A stretch of 47,825 bases of DNA from an uncultured Gammaproteobacteria bacterium (GTDB lineage: Bacteria > Pseudomonadota > Gammaproteobacteria > Nitrosococcales > Methylophagaceae): NCBI GenBank assembly GCA_905479985.1, contig CAJQOM010000019.1, forward strand, positions 1 through 47,825, given 5' to 3'. Made by a program: the position numbers and the translations under genes. The notes under the pieces were generated by a model. The model searched no databases. It had not been told where the DNA came from and was given only the letters and a program-made list of their open reading frames with translations. Shown piece after piece: positions 9,579 to 18,817 of this stretch (position 1 is its first letter; every line of letters starts with the position of its first letter).

Positions 9579-9603
9579 AAAAAACTGATTTTTTTATACA
9601 CCA

Positions 9604-9837
9604 CTATTGCTTTGATGCCCAAATAGCGAGCTTATGCTGCATTGATTTAAGCGAAACCTGATCTTCTGGCAAGCCTTGTATCACCTTATCGTGCACAAGC
9701 AGGCGGTAAATGTATTCGATTTTATCCTTTGCAGAATCTGTCGCTTCAAACTCGACAACACCTCGCCCCTCACCGTATTTAATCCCTTCTAAGATCGCTT
9801 TTTTAAGCAGTTCTTTTTCATTCTTTAATTTTTTCAT
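9604..9837 (-). CDS. Small conserved protein, DUF5062-like
   Basis: A 77-residue, highly charged protein beginning MKKLKNEKELLKKAI, with a conserved-looking core (DKIEYIYRLLVHDKVI) and a C-terminal helix. The pattern fits my memory of the gammaproteobacterial DUF5062 family, whose function is unknown. The ribosome site AGGG is eight bases from the ATG. It sits between fbp (54 bases upstream) and the MMPL exporter gene. No signal peptide or membrane segment is seen. Confidence 0.6.
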   Translation of the reverse strand: MKKLKNEKELLKKAILEGIKYGEGRGVVEFEATDSAKDKIEYIYRLLVHDKVIQGLPEDQVSLKSMQHKLAIWASKQ

Positions 9838-9890
9838 CGAAAAACCCTAATCGTTTAAGCTTACGATACTAAAATCATATCATTCCTAAT

Positions 9891-10904
9891 TTACGCATCG
9901 TTTTGATGATAAAACACCACACGCTCTACTTCTTTCTTAGAGCCTAAAATAACCGGCACTCTTTGATGTACACCGTCAGGTTTAATCTCCATGATCCGCT
10001 CACGCCCCGTCGAGCTCATGCCGCCAGCCTGTTCGACAATAAAGCTCATCGGGCTCGCCTCATACATTAGCCTGAGCTTACCGCCATCGGTCGAAGGCTT
10101 GGTATCCAATGGATACATAAAAATACCGCCTCGTGTCAGCACCCGATAAACCTCAGCCACCATCGATGCGACCCAGCGCATATTAAAGTTTTTCTCACGT
10201 CCGCCATCAACGCCCTTCATGCACTCATCAATATAACGTTGTACCGGTGGCTCCCAAAAACGTTGATTCGACATATTAATTGCAAACTCAGCCGTCTCTT
10301 CCGGAATCGTCATCTTAGGATGGGTCAGAATAAACTCACCAACGTCCCTATCCAAGGTAAAGCCATTAACACCCTGCCCCGTCGTCAATATCATCATCGT
10401 CGTTGGGCCATAGACACAAAATCCAGCACAAACTTGCTCTGTCCCGGGCTGCATAAAGTCTTCAACTGTTGGCTCCGTCACACCCGGAGGACAACGTAAA
10501 ATAGAGAAAATAGTACCGACTGAAATATTGACATCAATATTAGAAGAACCATCTAAAGGATCAAAGGTAATTAAATACTCACCTTTAGGTAGGCCATCAG
10601 GAATTTGAATAATCTCTTCAATCTCTTCCGATGCCATCGCGGCCAAATGACCAGTCCAATTCAAATGATCCACCATCACATCATTGGTAATGATATCGAG
10701 CTTTTTTTGAACCTCGCCCTGAACATTCTCTGATTCTGCCGCCCCACCAAGGCCAATGATCCCACTGCGATTAACAAGGTGCGAGATCTTCTTACACGCA
10801 CTCGCAATATCCGTCATTAACCCCGTAAAAGATCCAGTTGAACCGGGATGGTTGCGTTGCTCTTCAACAATAAATTGAATAATAGACTTACCAATATCAG
10901 ACAT
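9891..10904 (-). CDS. fbp: Fructose-1,6-bisphosphatase class 1
   Basis: The 337-residue protein carries the metal-binding and catalytic signature [10 protein letters not shown] at residues 115-124 and the substrate-phosphate region ([20 protein letters not shown]). It also has the C-terminal segment containing [12 protein letters not shown]. It removes the C1 phosphate from fructose 1,6-bisphosphate in gluconeogenesis. In a ribulose-monophosphate methylotroph it would supply fructose 6-phosphate for regeneration of the formaldehyde acceptor. The start has an AAGG site eight bases upstream. Length matches the family. Confidence 0.95.
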   Translation of the reverse strand: MSDIGKSIIQFIVEEQRNHPGSTGSFTGLMTDIASACKKISHLVNRSGIIGLGGAAESENVQGEVQKKLDIITNDVMVDHLNWTGHLAAMASEEIEEIIQIPDGLPKGEYLITFDPLDGSSNIDVNISVGTIFSILRCPPGVTEPTVEDFMQPGTEQVCAGFCVYGPTTMMILTTGQGVNGFTLDRDVGEFILTHPKMTIPEETAEFAINMSNQRFWEPPVQRYIDECMKGVDGGREKNFNMRWVASMVAEVYRVLTRGGIFMYPLDTKPSTDGGKLRLMYEASPMSFIVEQAGGMSSTGRERIMEIKPDGVHQRVPVILGSKKEVERVVFYHQNDA

Positions 10905-11032
10905 AAATCAAACCTTAAATTAACCTTATTAACAATCCATAATACGTTATTTCTAATTATTAGTTATAAGCTTATTCGATTTTATTAACCTAGTCGGTTT
11001 TCAAAAATCAATTACAGCTGGCCTTGTTGGCA

Positions 11033-11506
11033 CTATAAAAGCAGTGACCTTTCAATTGGATAATACCTTGAGGCAGCATTGATAAGGCTCGATGCCGTCA
11101 ACTTCTCCACACCATAGACTTCGACTTCTGCCTCATAGTCGGCACACACCTTCTTCACCAAAATATCAAAGTCGCCATCACCCGACGCCAACACAATAAT
11201 GTCTGATTCCCGTGCACATTCCATAATGTCGACCGTAATCCCCACATCCCAGTCGCCTTTAGCCGAGCCATCCGATCGTTGAATATAAGGTTTTAGCTTT
11301 ACCTCAAAACCAATCGCCCGGAGTATATTTTGAAACTGCTTCTGCTCTTCATCACCGCGATTAACTGCATAAGCGTAGGCATTGATCACTACTCTATCTT
11401 CGGTCGCTTTGGCCCAAAATTTATTATAATCAAAACTTCGGTTATAAACGCTTCTCGATGTGTAATAGATGTTTTGTACATCGACAAATAGGCTGACTTT
11501 TTTCAT
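11033..11506 (-). CDS. NYN-domain (LabA/DUF88) putative ribonuclease
   Basis: The 157-residue protein is a single NYN domain of the PIN-like nuclease fold. Acidic residues expected to bind metal are visible: D9 in FVDVQN, the DWDVGITVD segment and the SGDGDFDILV motif. Family members process RNA or act in regulatory pathways; no specific target is suggested by the neighbours (fbp downstream, a DUF2784 protein upstream). The protein is about the length of one domain, with no extra region. Confidence 0.8.
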   Translation of the reverse strand: MKKVSLFVDVQNIYYTSRSVYNRSFDYNKFWAKATEDRVVINAYAYAVNRGDEEQKQFQNILRAIGFEVKLKPYIQRSDGSAKGDWDVGITVDIMECARESDIIVLASGDGDFDILVKKVCADYEAEVEVYGVEKLTASSLINAASRYYPIERSLLL

Positions 11507-11540
11507 TTAATACTCTTGATTATCTTGGAACTGTAACACT

Positions 11541-11948
11541 TCAATGACGCCTAAACGGATTCGGTCGAACCCAAAACCAACTCACTAAAACCAGCAAGCC
11601 AAACCCAGTGTAGCTGACAATAAATACCCAGTCCGGCGCGTTATAGAAAAAAACAGCCTCTAACCAATGTGAGATGAATGAGCCAGCGTAAACTTGATCT
11701 CCCGCCTGCTCACGCAGCGCCATCTCCCAAGTCGTCAGCGGGCAGACCTGTCCCAGCCATGATTGAACTGCCACCACAGCAATAGTGATGAGGTGAACCA
11801 AACGAAACCATGGATTTCGAACCCAAGACCATGGCACTAATTTACCGACAATAGTGAAAAACAAACCAAAGATAACAAACAAGATAACCAGCACATGTAA
11901 AACTAACATGGCATCGGCTGCTAGCAGAAAGGCGAATTTAGCGTTCAT
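11541..11948 (-). CDS. DUF2784 integral-membrane protein
   Basis: A 135-residue protein with about four membrane helices (approximately residues 10-36, 47-66, 88-104 and 107-128). It has the conserved CPLTTWEMALR segment between helices 2 and 3 that marks DUF2784 proteins. Function is unknown for the family. It ends 34 bases before the NYN-domain gene on the same strand and could share a transcript with it. Confidence 0.75.
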   Translation of the reverse strand: MNAKFAFLLAADAMLVLHVLVILFVIFGLFFTIVGKLVPWSWVRNPWFRLVHLITIAVVAVQSWLGQVCPLTTWEMALREQAGDQVYAGSFISHWLEAVFFYNAPDWVFIVSYTGFGLLVLVSWFWVRPNPFRRH

Positions 11949-12022
11949 ACTGTTATATCAATTACTCTGGCCTTATTAGTTTATAGAAATTAAAGAGCCC
12001 TCTTGTTTAGACACTTTATTTC

Positions 12023-12442
12023 TCAACTTTTGCATTCTGTTTTTTCTAGTAAGAAAGTATTAGAAAAATGATATGTGATTGGCATTAAAACTTTTGCAAG
12101 ATTGTTTGGGTTGGCGAACCCTTTAAGGCACAAGTGATCTCCGTGCCTCAATTGTGCTTCCAATATAAATGGTTCATCTGCTTGTGTTGAGCGTACGAAA
12201 AAACTATACGAGCCGGCTGGTAGGCTAACTTTATAGCCTCCACCATTTCTAAGTTTCACATAATCATTGTCATCGGCGCCAAACACCATTCCAACCGCGC
12301 CGGAATTAAAGGAAGGTTCGCGAGTAACAGTCAACTCGGCTTTATTCGCATCTGTCGGTATTGGGGCTTGAACAATTCTTGCCGGTGAACAACCTGTTAT
12401 CAAAAACAGAAAGACAAGTGTAAAAAAACATTTAAATTCCAT
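12023..12442 (-). CDS. Small outer-membrane-type lipoprotein, function unknown
   Basis: The start at 12442 is fixed by a good ribosome site (GGAG eight bases upstream); two further in-frame ATGs upstream lack one. The 139-residue product has a lipoprotein signal peptide with lipobox LITGC at residues 13-17, so Cys17 becomes lipidated. The residue after the cysteine is Ser, which favours the outer membrane. The mature part is a small beta-rich domain (GGGYKVSLPAGSYSFFVRS) resembling DUF2846-like or PEGA-like carrier domains, but I do not assign it. Base composition is low in GC compared with the fhc genes. Confidence 0.65.
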   Translation of the reverse strand: MEFKCFFTLVFLFLITGCSPARIVQAPIPTDANKAELTVTREPSFNSGAVGMVFGADDNDYVKLRNGGGYKVSLPAGSYSFFVRSTQADEPFILEAQLRHGDHLCLKGFANPNNLAKVLMPITYHFSNTFLLEKTECKS

Positions 12443-12528
12443 TTTGTTACTCCAGTCCATATATAGAAAAATCAATCGAGTCTGACCTCATTTATTCAAA
12501 AGGGAAAATTAAATAAACCCATCCCCTT

Positions 12529-13452
12529 TTAATTCAGCATGACTAAAGAGGTTATTAGAGACCAAGCATTCATAAATACCCAACCCATCAATATAATCAA
12601 AATAATCGCAAATCCCCCACTCGGATCCTTATTCAATAAATCGTAGCAGGTTTTATCTCTGAAACTATCAAGAGCTTCTTTATTATGAATATCAGTTGAA
12701 TTTAATCGACTTTCTATTCTTTCCAGCGTTTCCTGATCTAAATAGTCTTCCGTCCACTTTCTTAAAAGCCCCATAAATAGATCGGGTTCAAAACTTTCCT
12801 GTGGGTAGTCGTTAAGAATAAAGTATGCAGTAGAGCGGATAGGTATAACTAATTTTCGAAAACCCATCCACAAAAGTAGGGTTGTTATAAGAGAAACGAT
12901 AAATATGATTATTTGATAACTTGTCACTCGATCTCTAAGGGGTGGGTTTTCAATATAGTGAAATGTTTCAAAGTTCGATAACCCCTTAATGCGACTATCA
13001 ACTTTGAAAGAGTCAACTGGTGAGTCGGTAAGTACGTCAAATTCATACGTATCACCTGTATTCATTAAATCAAAGTCAATCGATATTTTATTATTACTTA
13101 CTTTACTGATATCCAAGTCAAAACTTGGAGGTGCCGATTTATATTTCTTTACGTCCAAAATCTCACTGACATCCAGGCTAATTAAAATAGGAGTTAGAAC
13201 ATCCTCCTTTTCGAAAAACTTAGTACCTGAGTTAATCAATAAAAACCTTGTAGAGTAGAGCTCATTAATCTCCCTGTTTTTATATGTTAATTTAATTTCT
13301 TCGTAATTCTTAGCCTTTTTAATCACATTATGCTGAGATTTCATATACAGGCTTAAATAAGAGTCTTCCTTAAAAAATTCTACATAAACTGTAATACCGA
13401 GACCAACAACTGATAAAATAATTGGAAATACTATTAATATAAATTTCTTCAC
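12529..13452 (-). CDS. Unrecognised membrane protein in AT-rich DNA
   Basis: The 307-residue protein has an N-terminal membrane helix (residues about 5-24). An extracytoplasmic beta-rich region follows to about 170, then a second helix (YQIIIFIVSLITTLLLWMGF), a charged cytoplasmic part (about 205-275) and a C-terminal helix (AIILIILMGWVFMNAW). I do not recognise a family. The gene is much richer in A and T than its neighbours: bases 13321-13380 contain 17 G+C of 60, against 35 of 60 at 13861-13920 in fhcC. This suggests horizontal acquisition. No mobile element is seen beside it. Confidence 0.6.
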   Translation of the reverse strand: MKKFILIVFPIILSVVGLGITVYVEFFKEDSYLSLYMKSQHNVIKKAKNYEEIKLTYKNREINELYSTRFLLINSGTKFFEKEDVLTPILISLDVSEILDVKKYKSAPPSFDLDISKVSNNKISIDFDLMNTGDTYEFDVLTDSPVDSFKVDSRIKGLSNFETFHYIENPPLRDRVTSYQIIIFIVSLITTLLLWMGFRKLVIPIRSTAYFILNDYPQESFEPDLFMGLLRKWTEDYLDQETLERIESRLNSTDIHNKEALDSFRDKTCYDLLNKDPSGGFAIILIILMGWVFMNAWSLITSLVMLN

Positions 13453-13516
13453 TAAAACCGTCCATGAGTTACGGGGCAGGAGTTATAAAACCTATTATCT
13501 TGTACAGTGTAGCAAA

Positions 13517-14332
13517 TCAAATCTTAACTAAAATCTCACCCATCCCAATCCCAGCCAAATCCCCTGCATAACGCTGCACACGTGAGAATGTCTCGACTTT
13601 AGCAAACTCACTCTCCAACTTTTTAAACGACGCAAACATCAAAGGTAAAAAAGCCAAAGTGTGTGAGCCACAATTATTAAAGTTAGCTGTGATGCCTCGA
13701 GAAGGCATTTGAGTGAGTAAGATCGTGCCACGCTTCATGGCATAGCCTAAATGGGCGCCGCAATCACCTAGTACGGCAATCGTGCCCGAAATCATTCTCG
13801 AGCCACAATAATCGCCGGCATTGCCTTCGATTAAGATTTGGCCGCGACGCATATGATCGCCGGTTCTCGCACCGGTGCTACCGGTGACAATCACTGTGCC
13901 GCCAGTCATACCATTACGTCGTCCTGGACGAGCGCCACCGACAAAGTCACCTCCATTGCCATTAACTTTAATCTGGCCGCCTTTCATTTCACAGCCGGTA
14001 TAGATACCCGTATTGCCGCTAACAGCGAGTTCGCCACCTTCCATAAAGATGCCGAGATAGGCACCAACATCACCTTCAACCAAAATGTTGCCTTGTGTCA
14101 TGTTCCGACCAATAAAGTCGAGTTTTGAATCACTATTGGCAAACACAATCGTATTACTATCGCCCTCCGCTAATTCAAATAAGGCATCAACCCGAACCGT
14201 TGACTTACCAACAACCAACTCTATCGCGGCAATCTCAGCTAAGGGTTTGTCAGCCAAGTTATCCGGCGTTAAAGGCCCACAATCAATCCGTTGTTTCGGC
14301 GTTGCCTTTAAAGTAAACGTTAAATTACTCAT
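13517..14332 (-). CDS. fhcC: Formyltransferase/hydrolase complex subunit C
   Basis: The 271-residue protein consists largely of the right-handed beta-helix repeats of FmdC/FwdC and glutamate synthase alpha C-terminal domains. These are visible as successive Gly-rich turns from about residue 75 to 200 (GNTGIYTGCEMKGG, GNGGDFVGG, GNAGDYCGSRMISG). In methylotrophs the Fhc complex moves the formyl group from formyl-tetrahydromethanopterin through methanofuran to free formate, the last step of formaldehyde oxidation. The start overlaps the fhcD stop as ATGA, so it is translationally coupled. It is the last gene of the operon. Confidence 0.92.
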   Translation of the reverse strand: MSNLTFTLKATPKQRIDCGPLTPDNLADKPLAEIAAIELVVGKSTVRVDALFELAEGDSNTIVFANSDSKLDFIGRNMTQGNILVEGDVGAYLGIFMEGGELAVSGNTGIYTGCEMKGGQIKVNGNGGDFVGGARPGRRNGMTGGTVIVTGSTGARTGDHMRRGQILIEGNAGDYCGSRMISGTIAVLGDCGAHLGYAMKRGTILLTQMPSRGITANFNNCGSHTLAFLPLMFASFKKLESEFAKVETFSRVQRYAGDLAGIGMGEILVKI

Positions 14333-15225
14333 GCCATAATCTCCTGTAAATGGAAATGGAATGGCCCTAATTTACCGCCGTAGTTACCCGCACTGATGCG
14401 TCGAATGCCTTGTGCTGCACCCAAACCACAAACGGCTTGAATGCCAACTTTCATCGCTTCATCAATGTCTTCTTTGGTCAAACCATCAATGACGATTTCC
14501 ATTACCGACTCACATTCTGGTGGTAATTCGCTTTTAGTTTGGCCTTTTAAGGTTGGGCAAAAAGCATCATTGGTTGAGGCATTCAATGCTTTATATTTTG
14601 ATCCCACTTTAGAGCCCGAACGAACAACACCGCCAGGGAAAGGCATGATCACGTTGGGTATTTTTCTCATTTCTTCAATGGCTGCTTCACAGGCCGCCAG
14701 CGCTTGGCCTTGTGACTCTGCTAATACCAAGAAATTACCGCCACCGACTGCGGCTGTGACACCCGTTTTTTCTTGCGTTAAAAACTCACCATCCATCACC
14801 GGAATACGCCAATAGCGTTTGCCATCAATCATTTTAGATATTTGGAAACCATCACCGAAGTAACGTAGGTTTTGGCCTAAAGGCATGTCTTTTTCGCCAT
14901 CAAGCCCTGAAAACAAAGCAGATGTCGGTGAGGTTAAGACACATTGTCCTGACCGCGTTTCAACTTGTTTTGCTAAGCCTTTACCGCCCATCGCAAAAAT
15001 CAGTACTGCAACACCCGGTCGACCGTCTGGCGTTTCATTGCCATCCAATTCACGCTCAATACCGGCTTCACAACCACAGGCAATAACAGACGTTGCAAAC
15101 CCGGTGAAGGCTTGTGCTGAAATCATCGCCCACTTGGCATTGTGTGCCGTAATGATCAACCGAGTCGCTTTCATTGGAAAGGCTTCTGCGAAGGTTTCGT
15201 CAATGGTGACGCCATTAATGATCAT
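14329..15225 (-). CDS. fhcD: Formylmethanofuran:tetrahydromethanopterin formyltransferase (Fhc subunit D)
   Basis: The 298-residue protein is a full-length Ftr. It starts with MIINGVTIDETFAEAFPMKATR and has conserved blocks such as MPFPGGVVRSGSKVGSKY and the C-terminal GGKLGPFHFHL. It transfers the formyl group between formyl-tetrahydromethanopterin and methanofuran inside the Fhc complex. Its start overlaps the fhcA stop (ATGA at 15222-15225) and its stop overlaps the fhcC start in the same way. Length matches archaeal and methylotroph homologues. Confidence 0.95.
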   Translation of the reverse strand: MIINGVTIDETFAEAFPMKATRLIITAHNAKWAMISAQAFTGFATSVIACGCEAGIERELDGNETPDGRPGVAVLIFAMGGKGLAKQVETRSGQCVLTSPTSALFSGLDGEKDMPLGQNLRYFGDGFQISKMIDGKRYWRIPVMDGEFLTQEKTGVTAAVGGGNFLVLAESQGQALAACEAAIEEMRKIPNVIMPFPGGVVRSGSKVGSKYKALNASTNDAFCPTLKGQTKSELPPECESVMEIVIDGLTKEDIDEAMKVGIQAVCGLGAAQGIRRISAGNYGGKLGPFHFHLQEIMA

Positions 15226-16889
15226 ATCCGGCCTCCTTTATGCAAAGGCTGTATGGTCAAACTGCCTCGACCATCATCGACAATTTCATCATCGCTGATT
15301 TTAAAGTTGCCCATTTTCATCGTCAGGTATTTATCAAAATAGCCTTTTAACTCTTTCTCGATGCTGTTGTCATATTCCGGCTTCACTACATGGGTTGTGC
15401 CCCAAGTGACATCAATCAAATCACCATTTTCAACCACCATCTTGCCATCTTTAAAGACATAATCTGGTTTGCTAAACATCTTCTCGCGATCGTCATCATC
15501 GGTATAGACCGTAATATCAGCTGCACCGCCCACACCAAGATGGCCACGGTCCGCTAAGCCAACCAATTTCGCCGCACCCGCACGCGTCATAATCGCGATT
15601 TCATACAAAGAATATTCACGATCAATCGATGCCAAGCGACTGGCTTTTTGTGCCTCTGGATGAAGCTCTGACAACACATCATTCCGGAATGATTTATCCA
15701 TCAACAATTTAATCAAATGCGGATAGCTGGTAAACGGTGCCCCATTCGGATGATCCGTCGTTAAGAAGATACGCCAAGGATCTTCCACCAAAAGGAAGGT
15801 TTCTAAACCAATCATCCATTGCAAAGCATTCACATAGCTTTGATCTTTATACTTGAACGGCAACACACCACAACCGGCATCACATTCAATATCCATCGTC
15901 ACCCATTTGTTGGGGTGCGCATGAGAATGAGCAGCATGTTGCATCATCGAATCGCCTGACGCTGTAACCGTCTGACCAAACAAAATTTGACCAACGTCCA
16001 CCGTAATATTTTTATTGCTATTGATTGCTTCTGCAATTTCAGCTGCACCGGAAGAGAACTTAAAATCACCTTCTGTGCCGTAACTGTGGAACTGAATATG
16101 AGTCATATGCATTGGTAGACCATCAATACCCGTGATGGTATCTAAGGTCGTATTCATATTGCCTGGCACACCCAAGTTACAACCATGAACATGGAGTGGA
16201 TGCGGAATACCTAATTCTTTTACCGCTCTGGAGAGCCGTAATAAAATCTCACGTGGCGTGACACCGTAAAAGCTGTTTTTTTCATCAAGATCTAGCTTAC
16301 GCTGATTAAACTTAAACGCATTGATACCACCGGGATTCACCACTTTAACGCCAATTGCTTGGCTATGGGTTATTGTCCATGCGACATAGTTATTAATTGA
16401 TTCTTGATCATCATTCGCTGCCATCATCCGGAGTAGGTAGTCATCACTCCCCAACATGACGTAGCCGCCTTTATCAATGATCGGTGTGTCATGCATTTCC
16501 ATATGCGCTTGGCGGGCATTAATCGGCAAGATTGCTGGTTCAAACCCGGCGGTATAACCCATTTCAGCATAGCGATAACCGGCCGTTAAGGTACTCGGCG
16601 CTGCATGGCCACAACCAGAACGCATTAATTCCGTTCTTGCCACCACATCAGCAGCATGATCTTCTGGCAACATCGTCCGAGCAATATTGACCTTACCGCC
16701 ACCAATATGGGTATGCATATCAATCGCACCCGCCATCACCACCTTGCCACGAAGATTGATCTCTTGATCAATTTTGCCGTCAGAAGGCGCTTTTACAATA
16801 CGACCATTGTTGACATAAATATCGCGAACTTCGTCGTTCACACCATGTGCCGGATCGACAATACGACCGCCTGTTAATTTCATCAACAT
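15222..16889 (-). CDS. fhcA: Formyltransferase/hydrolase complex subunit A (amidohydrolase)
   Basis: The 555-residue protein is an amidohydrolase-superfamily enzyme of the FmdA/FwdA type. The N-terminal metal motif MHTHIGGGK has H59 and H61. Further conserved His segments (PLHVHGCNLG, THIQFHSYG) and the late acidic motif TTDHPNG follow. In this family the subunit hydrolyses formylmethanofuran to formate and methanofuran. Two ATGs two codons apart (16889 and 16883) could start it; the ribosome-site spacing does not decide. It follows fhcB after 15 bases. Confidence 0.95.
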   Translation of the reverse strand: MLMKLTGGRIVDPAHGVNDEVRDIYVNNGRIVKAPSDGKIDQEINLRGKVVMAGAIDMHTHIGGGKVNIARTMLPEDHAADVVARTELMRSGCGHAAPSTLTAGYRYAEMGYTAGFEPAILPINARQAHMEMHDTPIIDKGGYVMLGSDDYLLRMMAANDDQESINNYVAWTITHSQAIGVKVVNPGGINAFKFNQRKLDLDEKNSFYGVTPREILLRLSRAVKELGIPHPLHVHGCNLGVPGNMNTTLDTITGIDGLPMHMTHIQFHSYGTEGDFKFSSGAAEIAEAINSNKNITVDVGQILFGQTVTASGDSMMQHAAHSHAHPNKWVTMDIECDAGCGVLPFKYKDQSYVNALQWMIGLETFLLVEDPWRIFLTTDHPNGAPFTSYPHLIKLLMDKSFRNDVLSELHPEAQKASRLASIDREYSLYEIAIMTRAGAAKLVGLADRGHLGVGGAADITVYTDDDDREKMFSKPDYVFKDGKMVVENGDLIDVTWGTTHVVKPEYDNSIEKELKGYFDKYLTMKMGNFKISDDEIVDDGRGSLTIQPLHKGGRI

Positions 16890-16904
16890 GTTTTTATCGG
16901 TCCC

Positions 16905-18179
16905 TTATAACGCTTGTTCAACAGCGCTTAATACCTCAAAGGTACTTGGCAAACCGCTATCACGTAATTGTCTCAGTGGTATCGACACCACACTATCCGT
17001 TCTAAACGCTCGGCCAGCATGATCAATGCCCGGTGTACCAACTGGAATAAACACCGCTGGCTCTTGGCCAAATGTCATACCAGATCGGCCTAACACGACG
17101 GTTGTTGTATCAGTTTTGGGCGGCGTACGGTCAATATCAAAACTCGACACCCAAATTAACGTGTCGACTTCATCATCAGCCAACATCCGTAAACTATCAG
17201 ACAAATACGGGTCATAATCGGGATAACCACGATTAAAATTGCTCCGCATCGGATAACCTGATTGCCAGGCAGCGACTTGATTCACTGTGGTATCGCCTTC
17301 CTTACCGCCCAATGGCAAACCACTAGAACGTGTTTCAACATTAAGATCTTTAACCATTTCACACAGCGTTTGTACCGTGGCTTCAGCATGATCAAAATCC
17401 AGCATTGCTGCCGACCAAGTCACAACAGAATATTTGGCGGCTTTTAATTTCTCAGCCAAATCAGATAACACGCTAATGGCAATACCACCAATTTGATCTG
17501 CTTGTAATGTACGACCAGCGATCAGAGCACGTAACACCGACATCACTTCCGGTAGGTCAGCGTCATCACAAGGTATCACTTGTGCTTTTTTACCCTTCGG
17601 AGAAGTCGAGGCATCACCAGATGGGGCTTTACCTAAATAAATAACATCGCGGGATTCAATATCTTGGCTGAACAAGGTCTCTTGTGGCCACACCATCCGT
17701 TCATAAAAACGGGGGTAAGCTGACTCAATATCACTGCCAACCACCAGCAATAAATCAACCCGGTTTTTAACTTCAGCCAGGGTGGTATTCATCCAACCGG
17801 TATCTTGTAATACCAGAAAATTCCTAAACGCACCGGTTGAATTCATATGATCAACCGTTGCCCGACCTTTATCCGCCAAGGCCATTGCCGATCGTGCGCC
17901 GTTCAAATCTGTTCCTAAACCTGAAATCACCGTTTGTTGGCTATCACGCATCAGTTCTGCAATACGTTGTACCGCGTTAGCTAAACTGGTTTCTTGGCCA
18001 TCAACACGGGGGACTGTGTCAGTTATCGGTGTTTCAAAGCCTTTAACGGTGATCGGATCGCCATTTTCTATGACCGTTACCTGCTGGTCATTGACCGAGA
18101 TAGTCAGATCATCTGAAGCAATACCACAGAATGGACTTGGTACTTCCTGCCAAACACCCGCCTCATTTCTTTCTGTCAT
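16905..18179 (-). CDS. fhcB: Formyltransferase/hydrolase complex subunit B
   Basis: The 424-residue protein is related to the molybdopterin subunit FmdB/FwdB (VDLLLVVGSDIESAYPRFYERM; the WSAAMLDFDHAE region). Near the N-terminus it reads SPFCGIASDDL, with one Cys where redox-active FwdB proteins have an iron-sulfur CxxCxxxC cluster, so the redox centre is lost. That agrees with the known non-redox, structural role of FhcB in methylotrophs. I chose the ATG at 18179 because GAGGCG lies just upstream; a TTG at 18191 is the alternative. It is the first gene of fhcBADC. Confidence 0.92.
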   Translation of the reverse strand: MTERNEAGVWQEVPSPFCGIASDDLTISVNDQQVTVIENGDPITVKGFETPITDTVPRVDGQETSLANAVQRIAELMRDSQQTVISGLGTDLNGARSAMALADKGRATVDHMNSTGAFRNFLVLQDTGWMNTTLAEVKNRVDLLLVVGSDIESAYPRFYERMVWPQETLFSQDIESRDVIYLGKAPSGDASTSPKGKKAQVIPCDDADLPEVMSVLRALIAGRTLQADQIGGIAISVLSDLAEKLKAAKYSVVTWSAAMLDFDHAEATVQTLCEMVKDLNVETRSSGLPLGGKEGDTTVNQVAAWQSGYPMRSNFNRGYPDYDPYLSDSLRMLADDEVDTLIWVSSFDIDRTPPKTDTTTVVLGRSGMTFGQEPAVFIPVGTPGIDHAGRAFRTDSVVSIPLRQLRDSGLPSTFEVLSAVEQAL

Positions 18180-18256
18180 TTTTCGCCTCAATCTCCGGTT
18201 TAAAAATACAATTGGACTGACTTATTAACCCCTAAGCATACCGGAATATTCGGGGC

Positions 18257-18817
18257 CTAACTACGCCTTGTACGCAGTAAAAATGAATCAATTTTATTTT
18301 TATTAAGTTGTTTTTGAATGCTGTCTGCCTTATCACGACCGACAATAGGGCCAATCAAAACCCGGTGCCACGTTTCACTATTATCAATCGTCACCGTTTG
18401 AACTTTAGACTCGATCCCCAATAAAGCCACCCGAGCTTTGAAACCATCGGCATCAGCTGCATTTCTGAATGAACCGACTTGGATTAAATAGCTAACACTC
18501 TCTGTCTTCTTAACTGCTGCAGTTTGCGTAGATTTTTGAGCCGTCTGCTGTTTTTTCTTCGCGACCTTTGGCCTATCTACTGTCACTTCCATTTCAGGCA
18601 AAATATCGTAAAAATCAAATGTCGGCTCAATCGTATTTGACTCTGCTTTTTGACTAACCTTTTCCTCTGGTTCTGCCACTGCGTCGGCCGGCACGGTATC
18701 CTTAATGTGCAACAAAAACATCACAAAAGCACCGACAGCAAAACTGATCAGCATCGCTGCAACCGGTAAATTTCTTTTTTCTGGCTGTTTACGTCTATTT
18801 TTACGTTTAGCCACCAT
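18257..18817 (-). CDS. Inner-membrane SPOR-domain protein (FtsN-like)
   Basis: The 186-residue protein has a basic cytoplasmic start (KRKNRRKQPEKR) and one membrane helix (about residues 17-38). A low-complexity periplasmic linker follows, then a C-terminal SPOR domain (about 108-183, beginning YLIQVGSFRNAADADGF). SPOR domains bind denuded glycan at the division septum. Its ATG directly follows the argS stop with no gap. An argS-SPOR gene pair is common in gammaproteobacteria, where the SPOR protein is annotated FtsN-like; in many of them hslVU comes next, but here fhcBADC follows. Confidence 0.85.
   Translation of the reverse strand: MVAKRKNRRKQPEKRNLPVAAMLISFAVGAFVMFLLHIKDTVPADAVAEPEEKVSQKAESNTIEPTFDFYDILPEMEVTVDRPKVAKKKQQTAQKSTQTAAVKKTESVSYLIQVGSFRNAADADGFKARVALLGIESKVQTVTIDNSETWHRVLIGPIVGRDKADSIQKQLNKNKIDSFLLRTRRS

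Noticed and set aside
13838-14339. Long plus-strand open frames opposite fhcC
   Set aside because: They mirror the Gly-rich repeats of fhcC; composition produces stop-free antisense frames. The coding evidence for fhcC is decisive.
14441-15342. Plus-strand open frames opposite fhcD and the fhcA end, up to 137 codons
   Set aside because: Antisense shadows of well-recognised genes with overlapping ATGA junctions; no ribosome sites and no conserved motifs.
18192-18256. GC-rich imperfect repeat between fhcB and the SPOR gene as a terminator
   Set aside because: The arms are short and imperfect and no T run follows in the transcribed direction.
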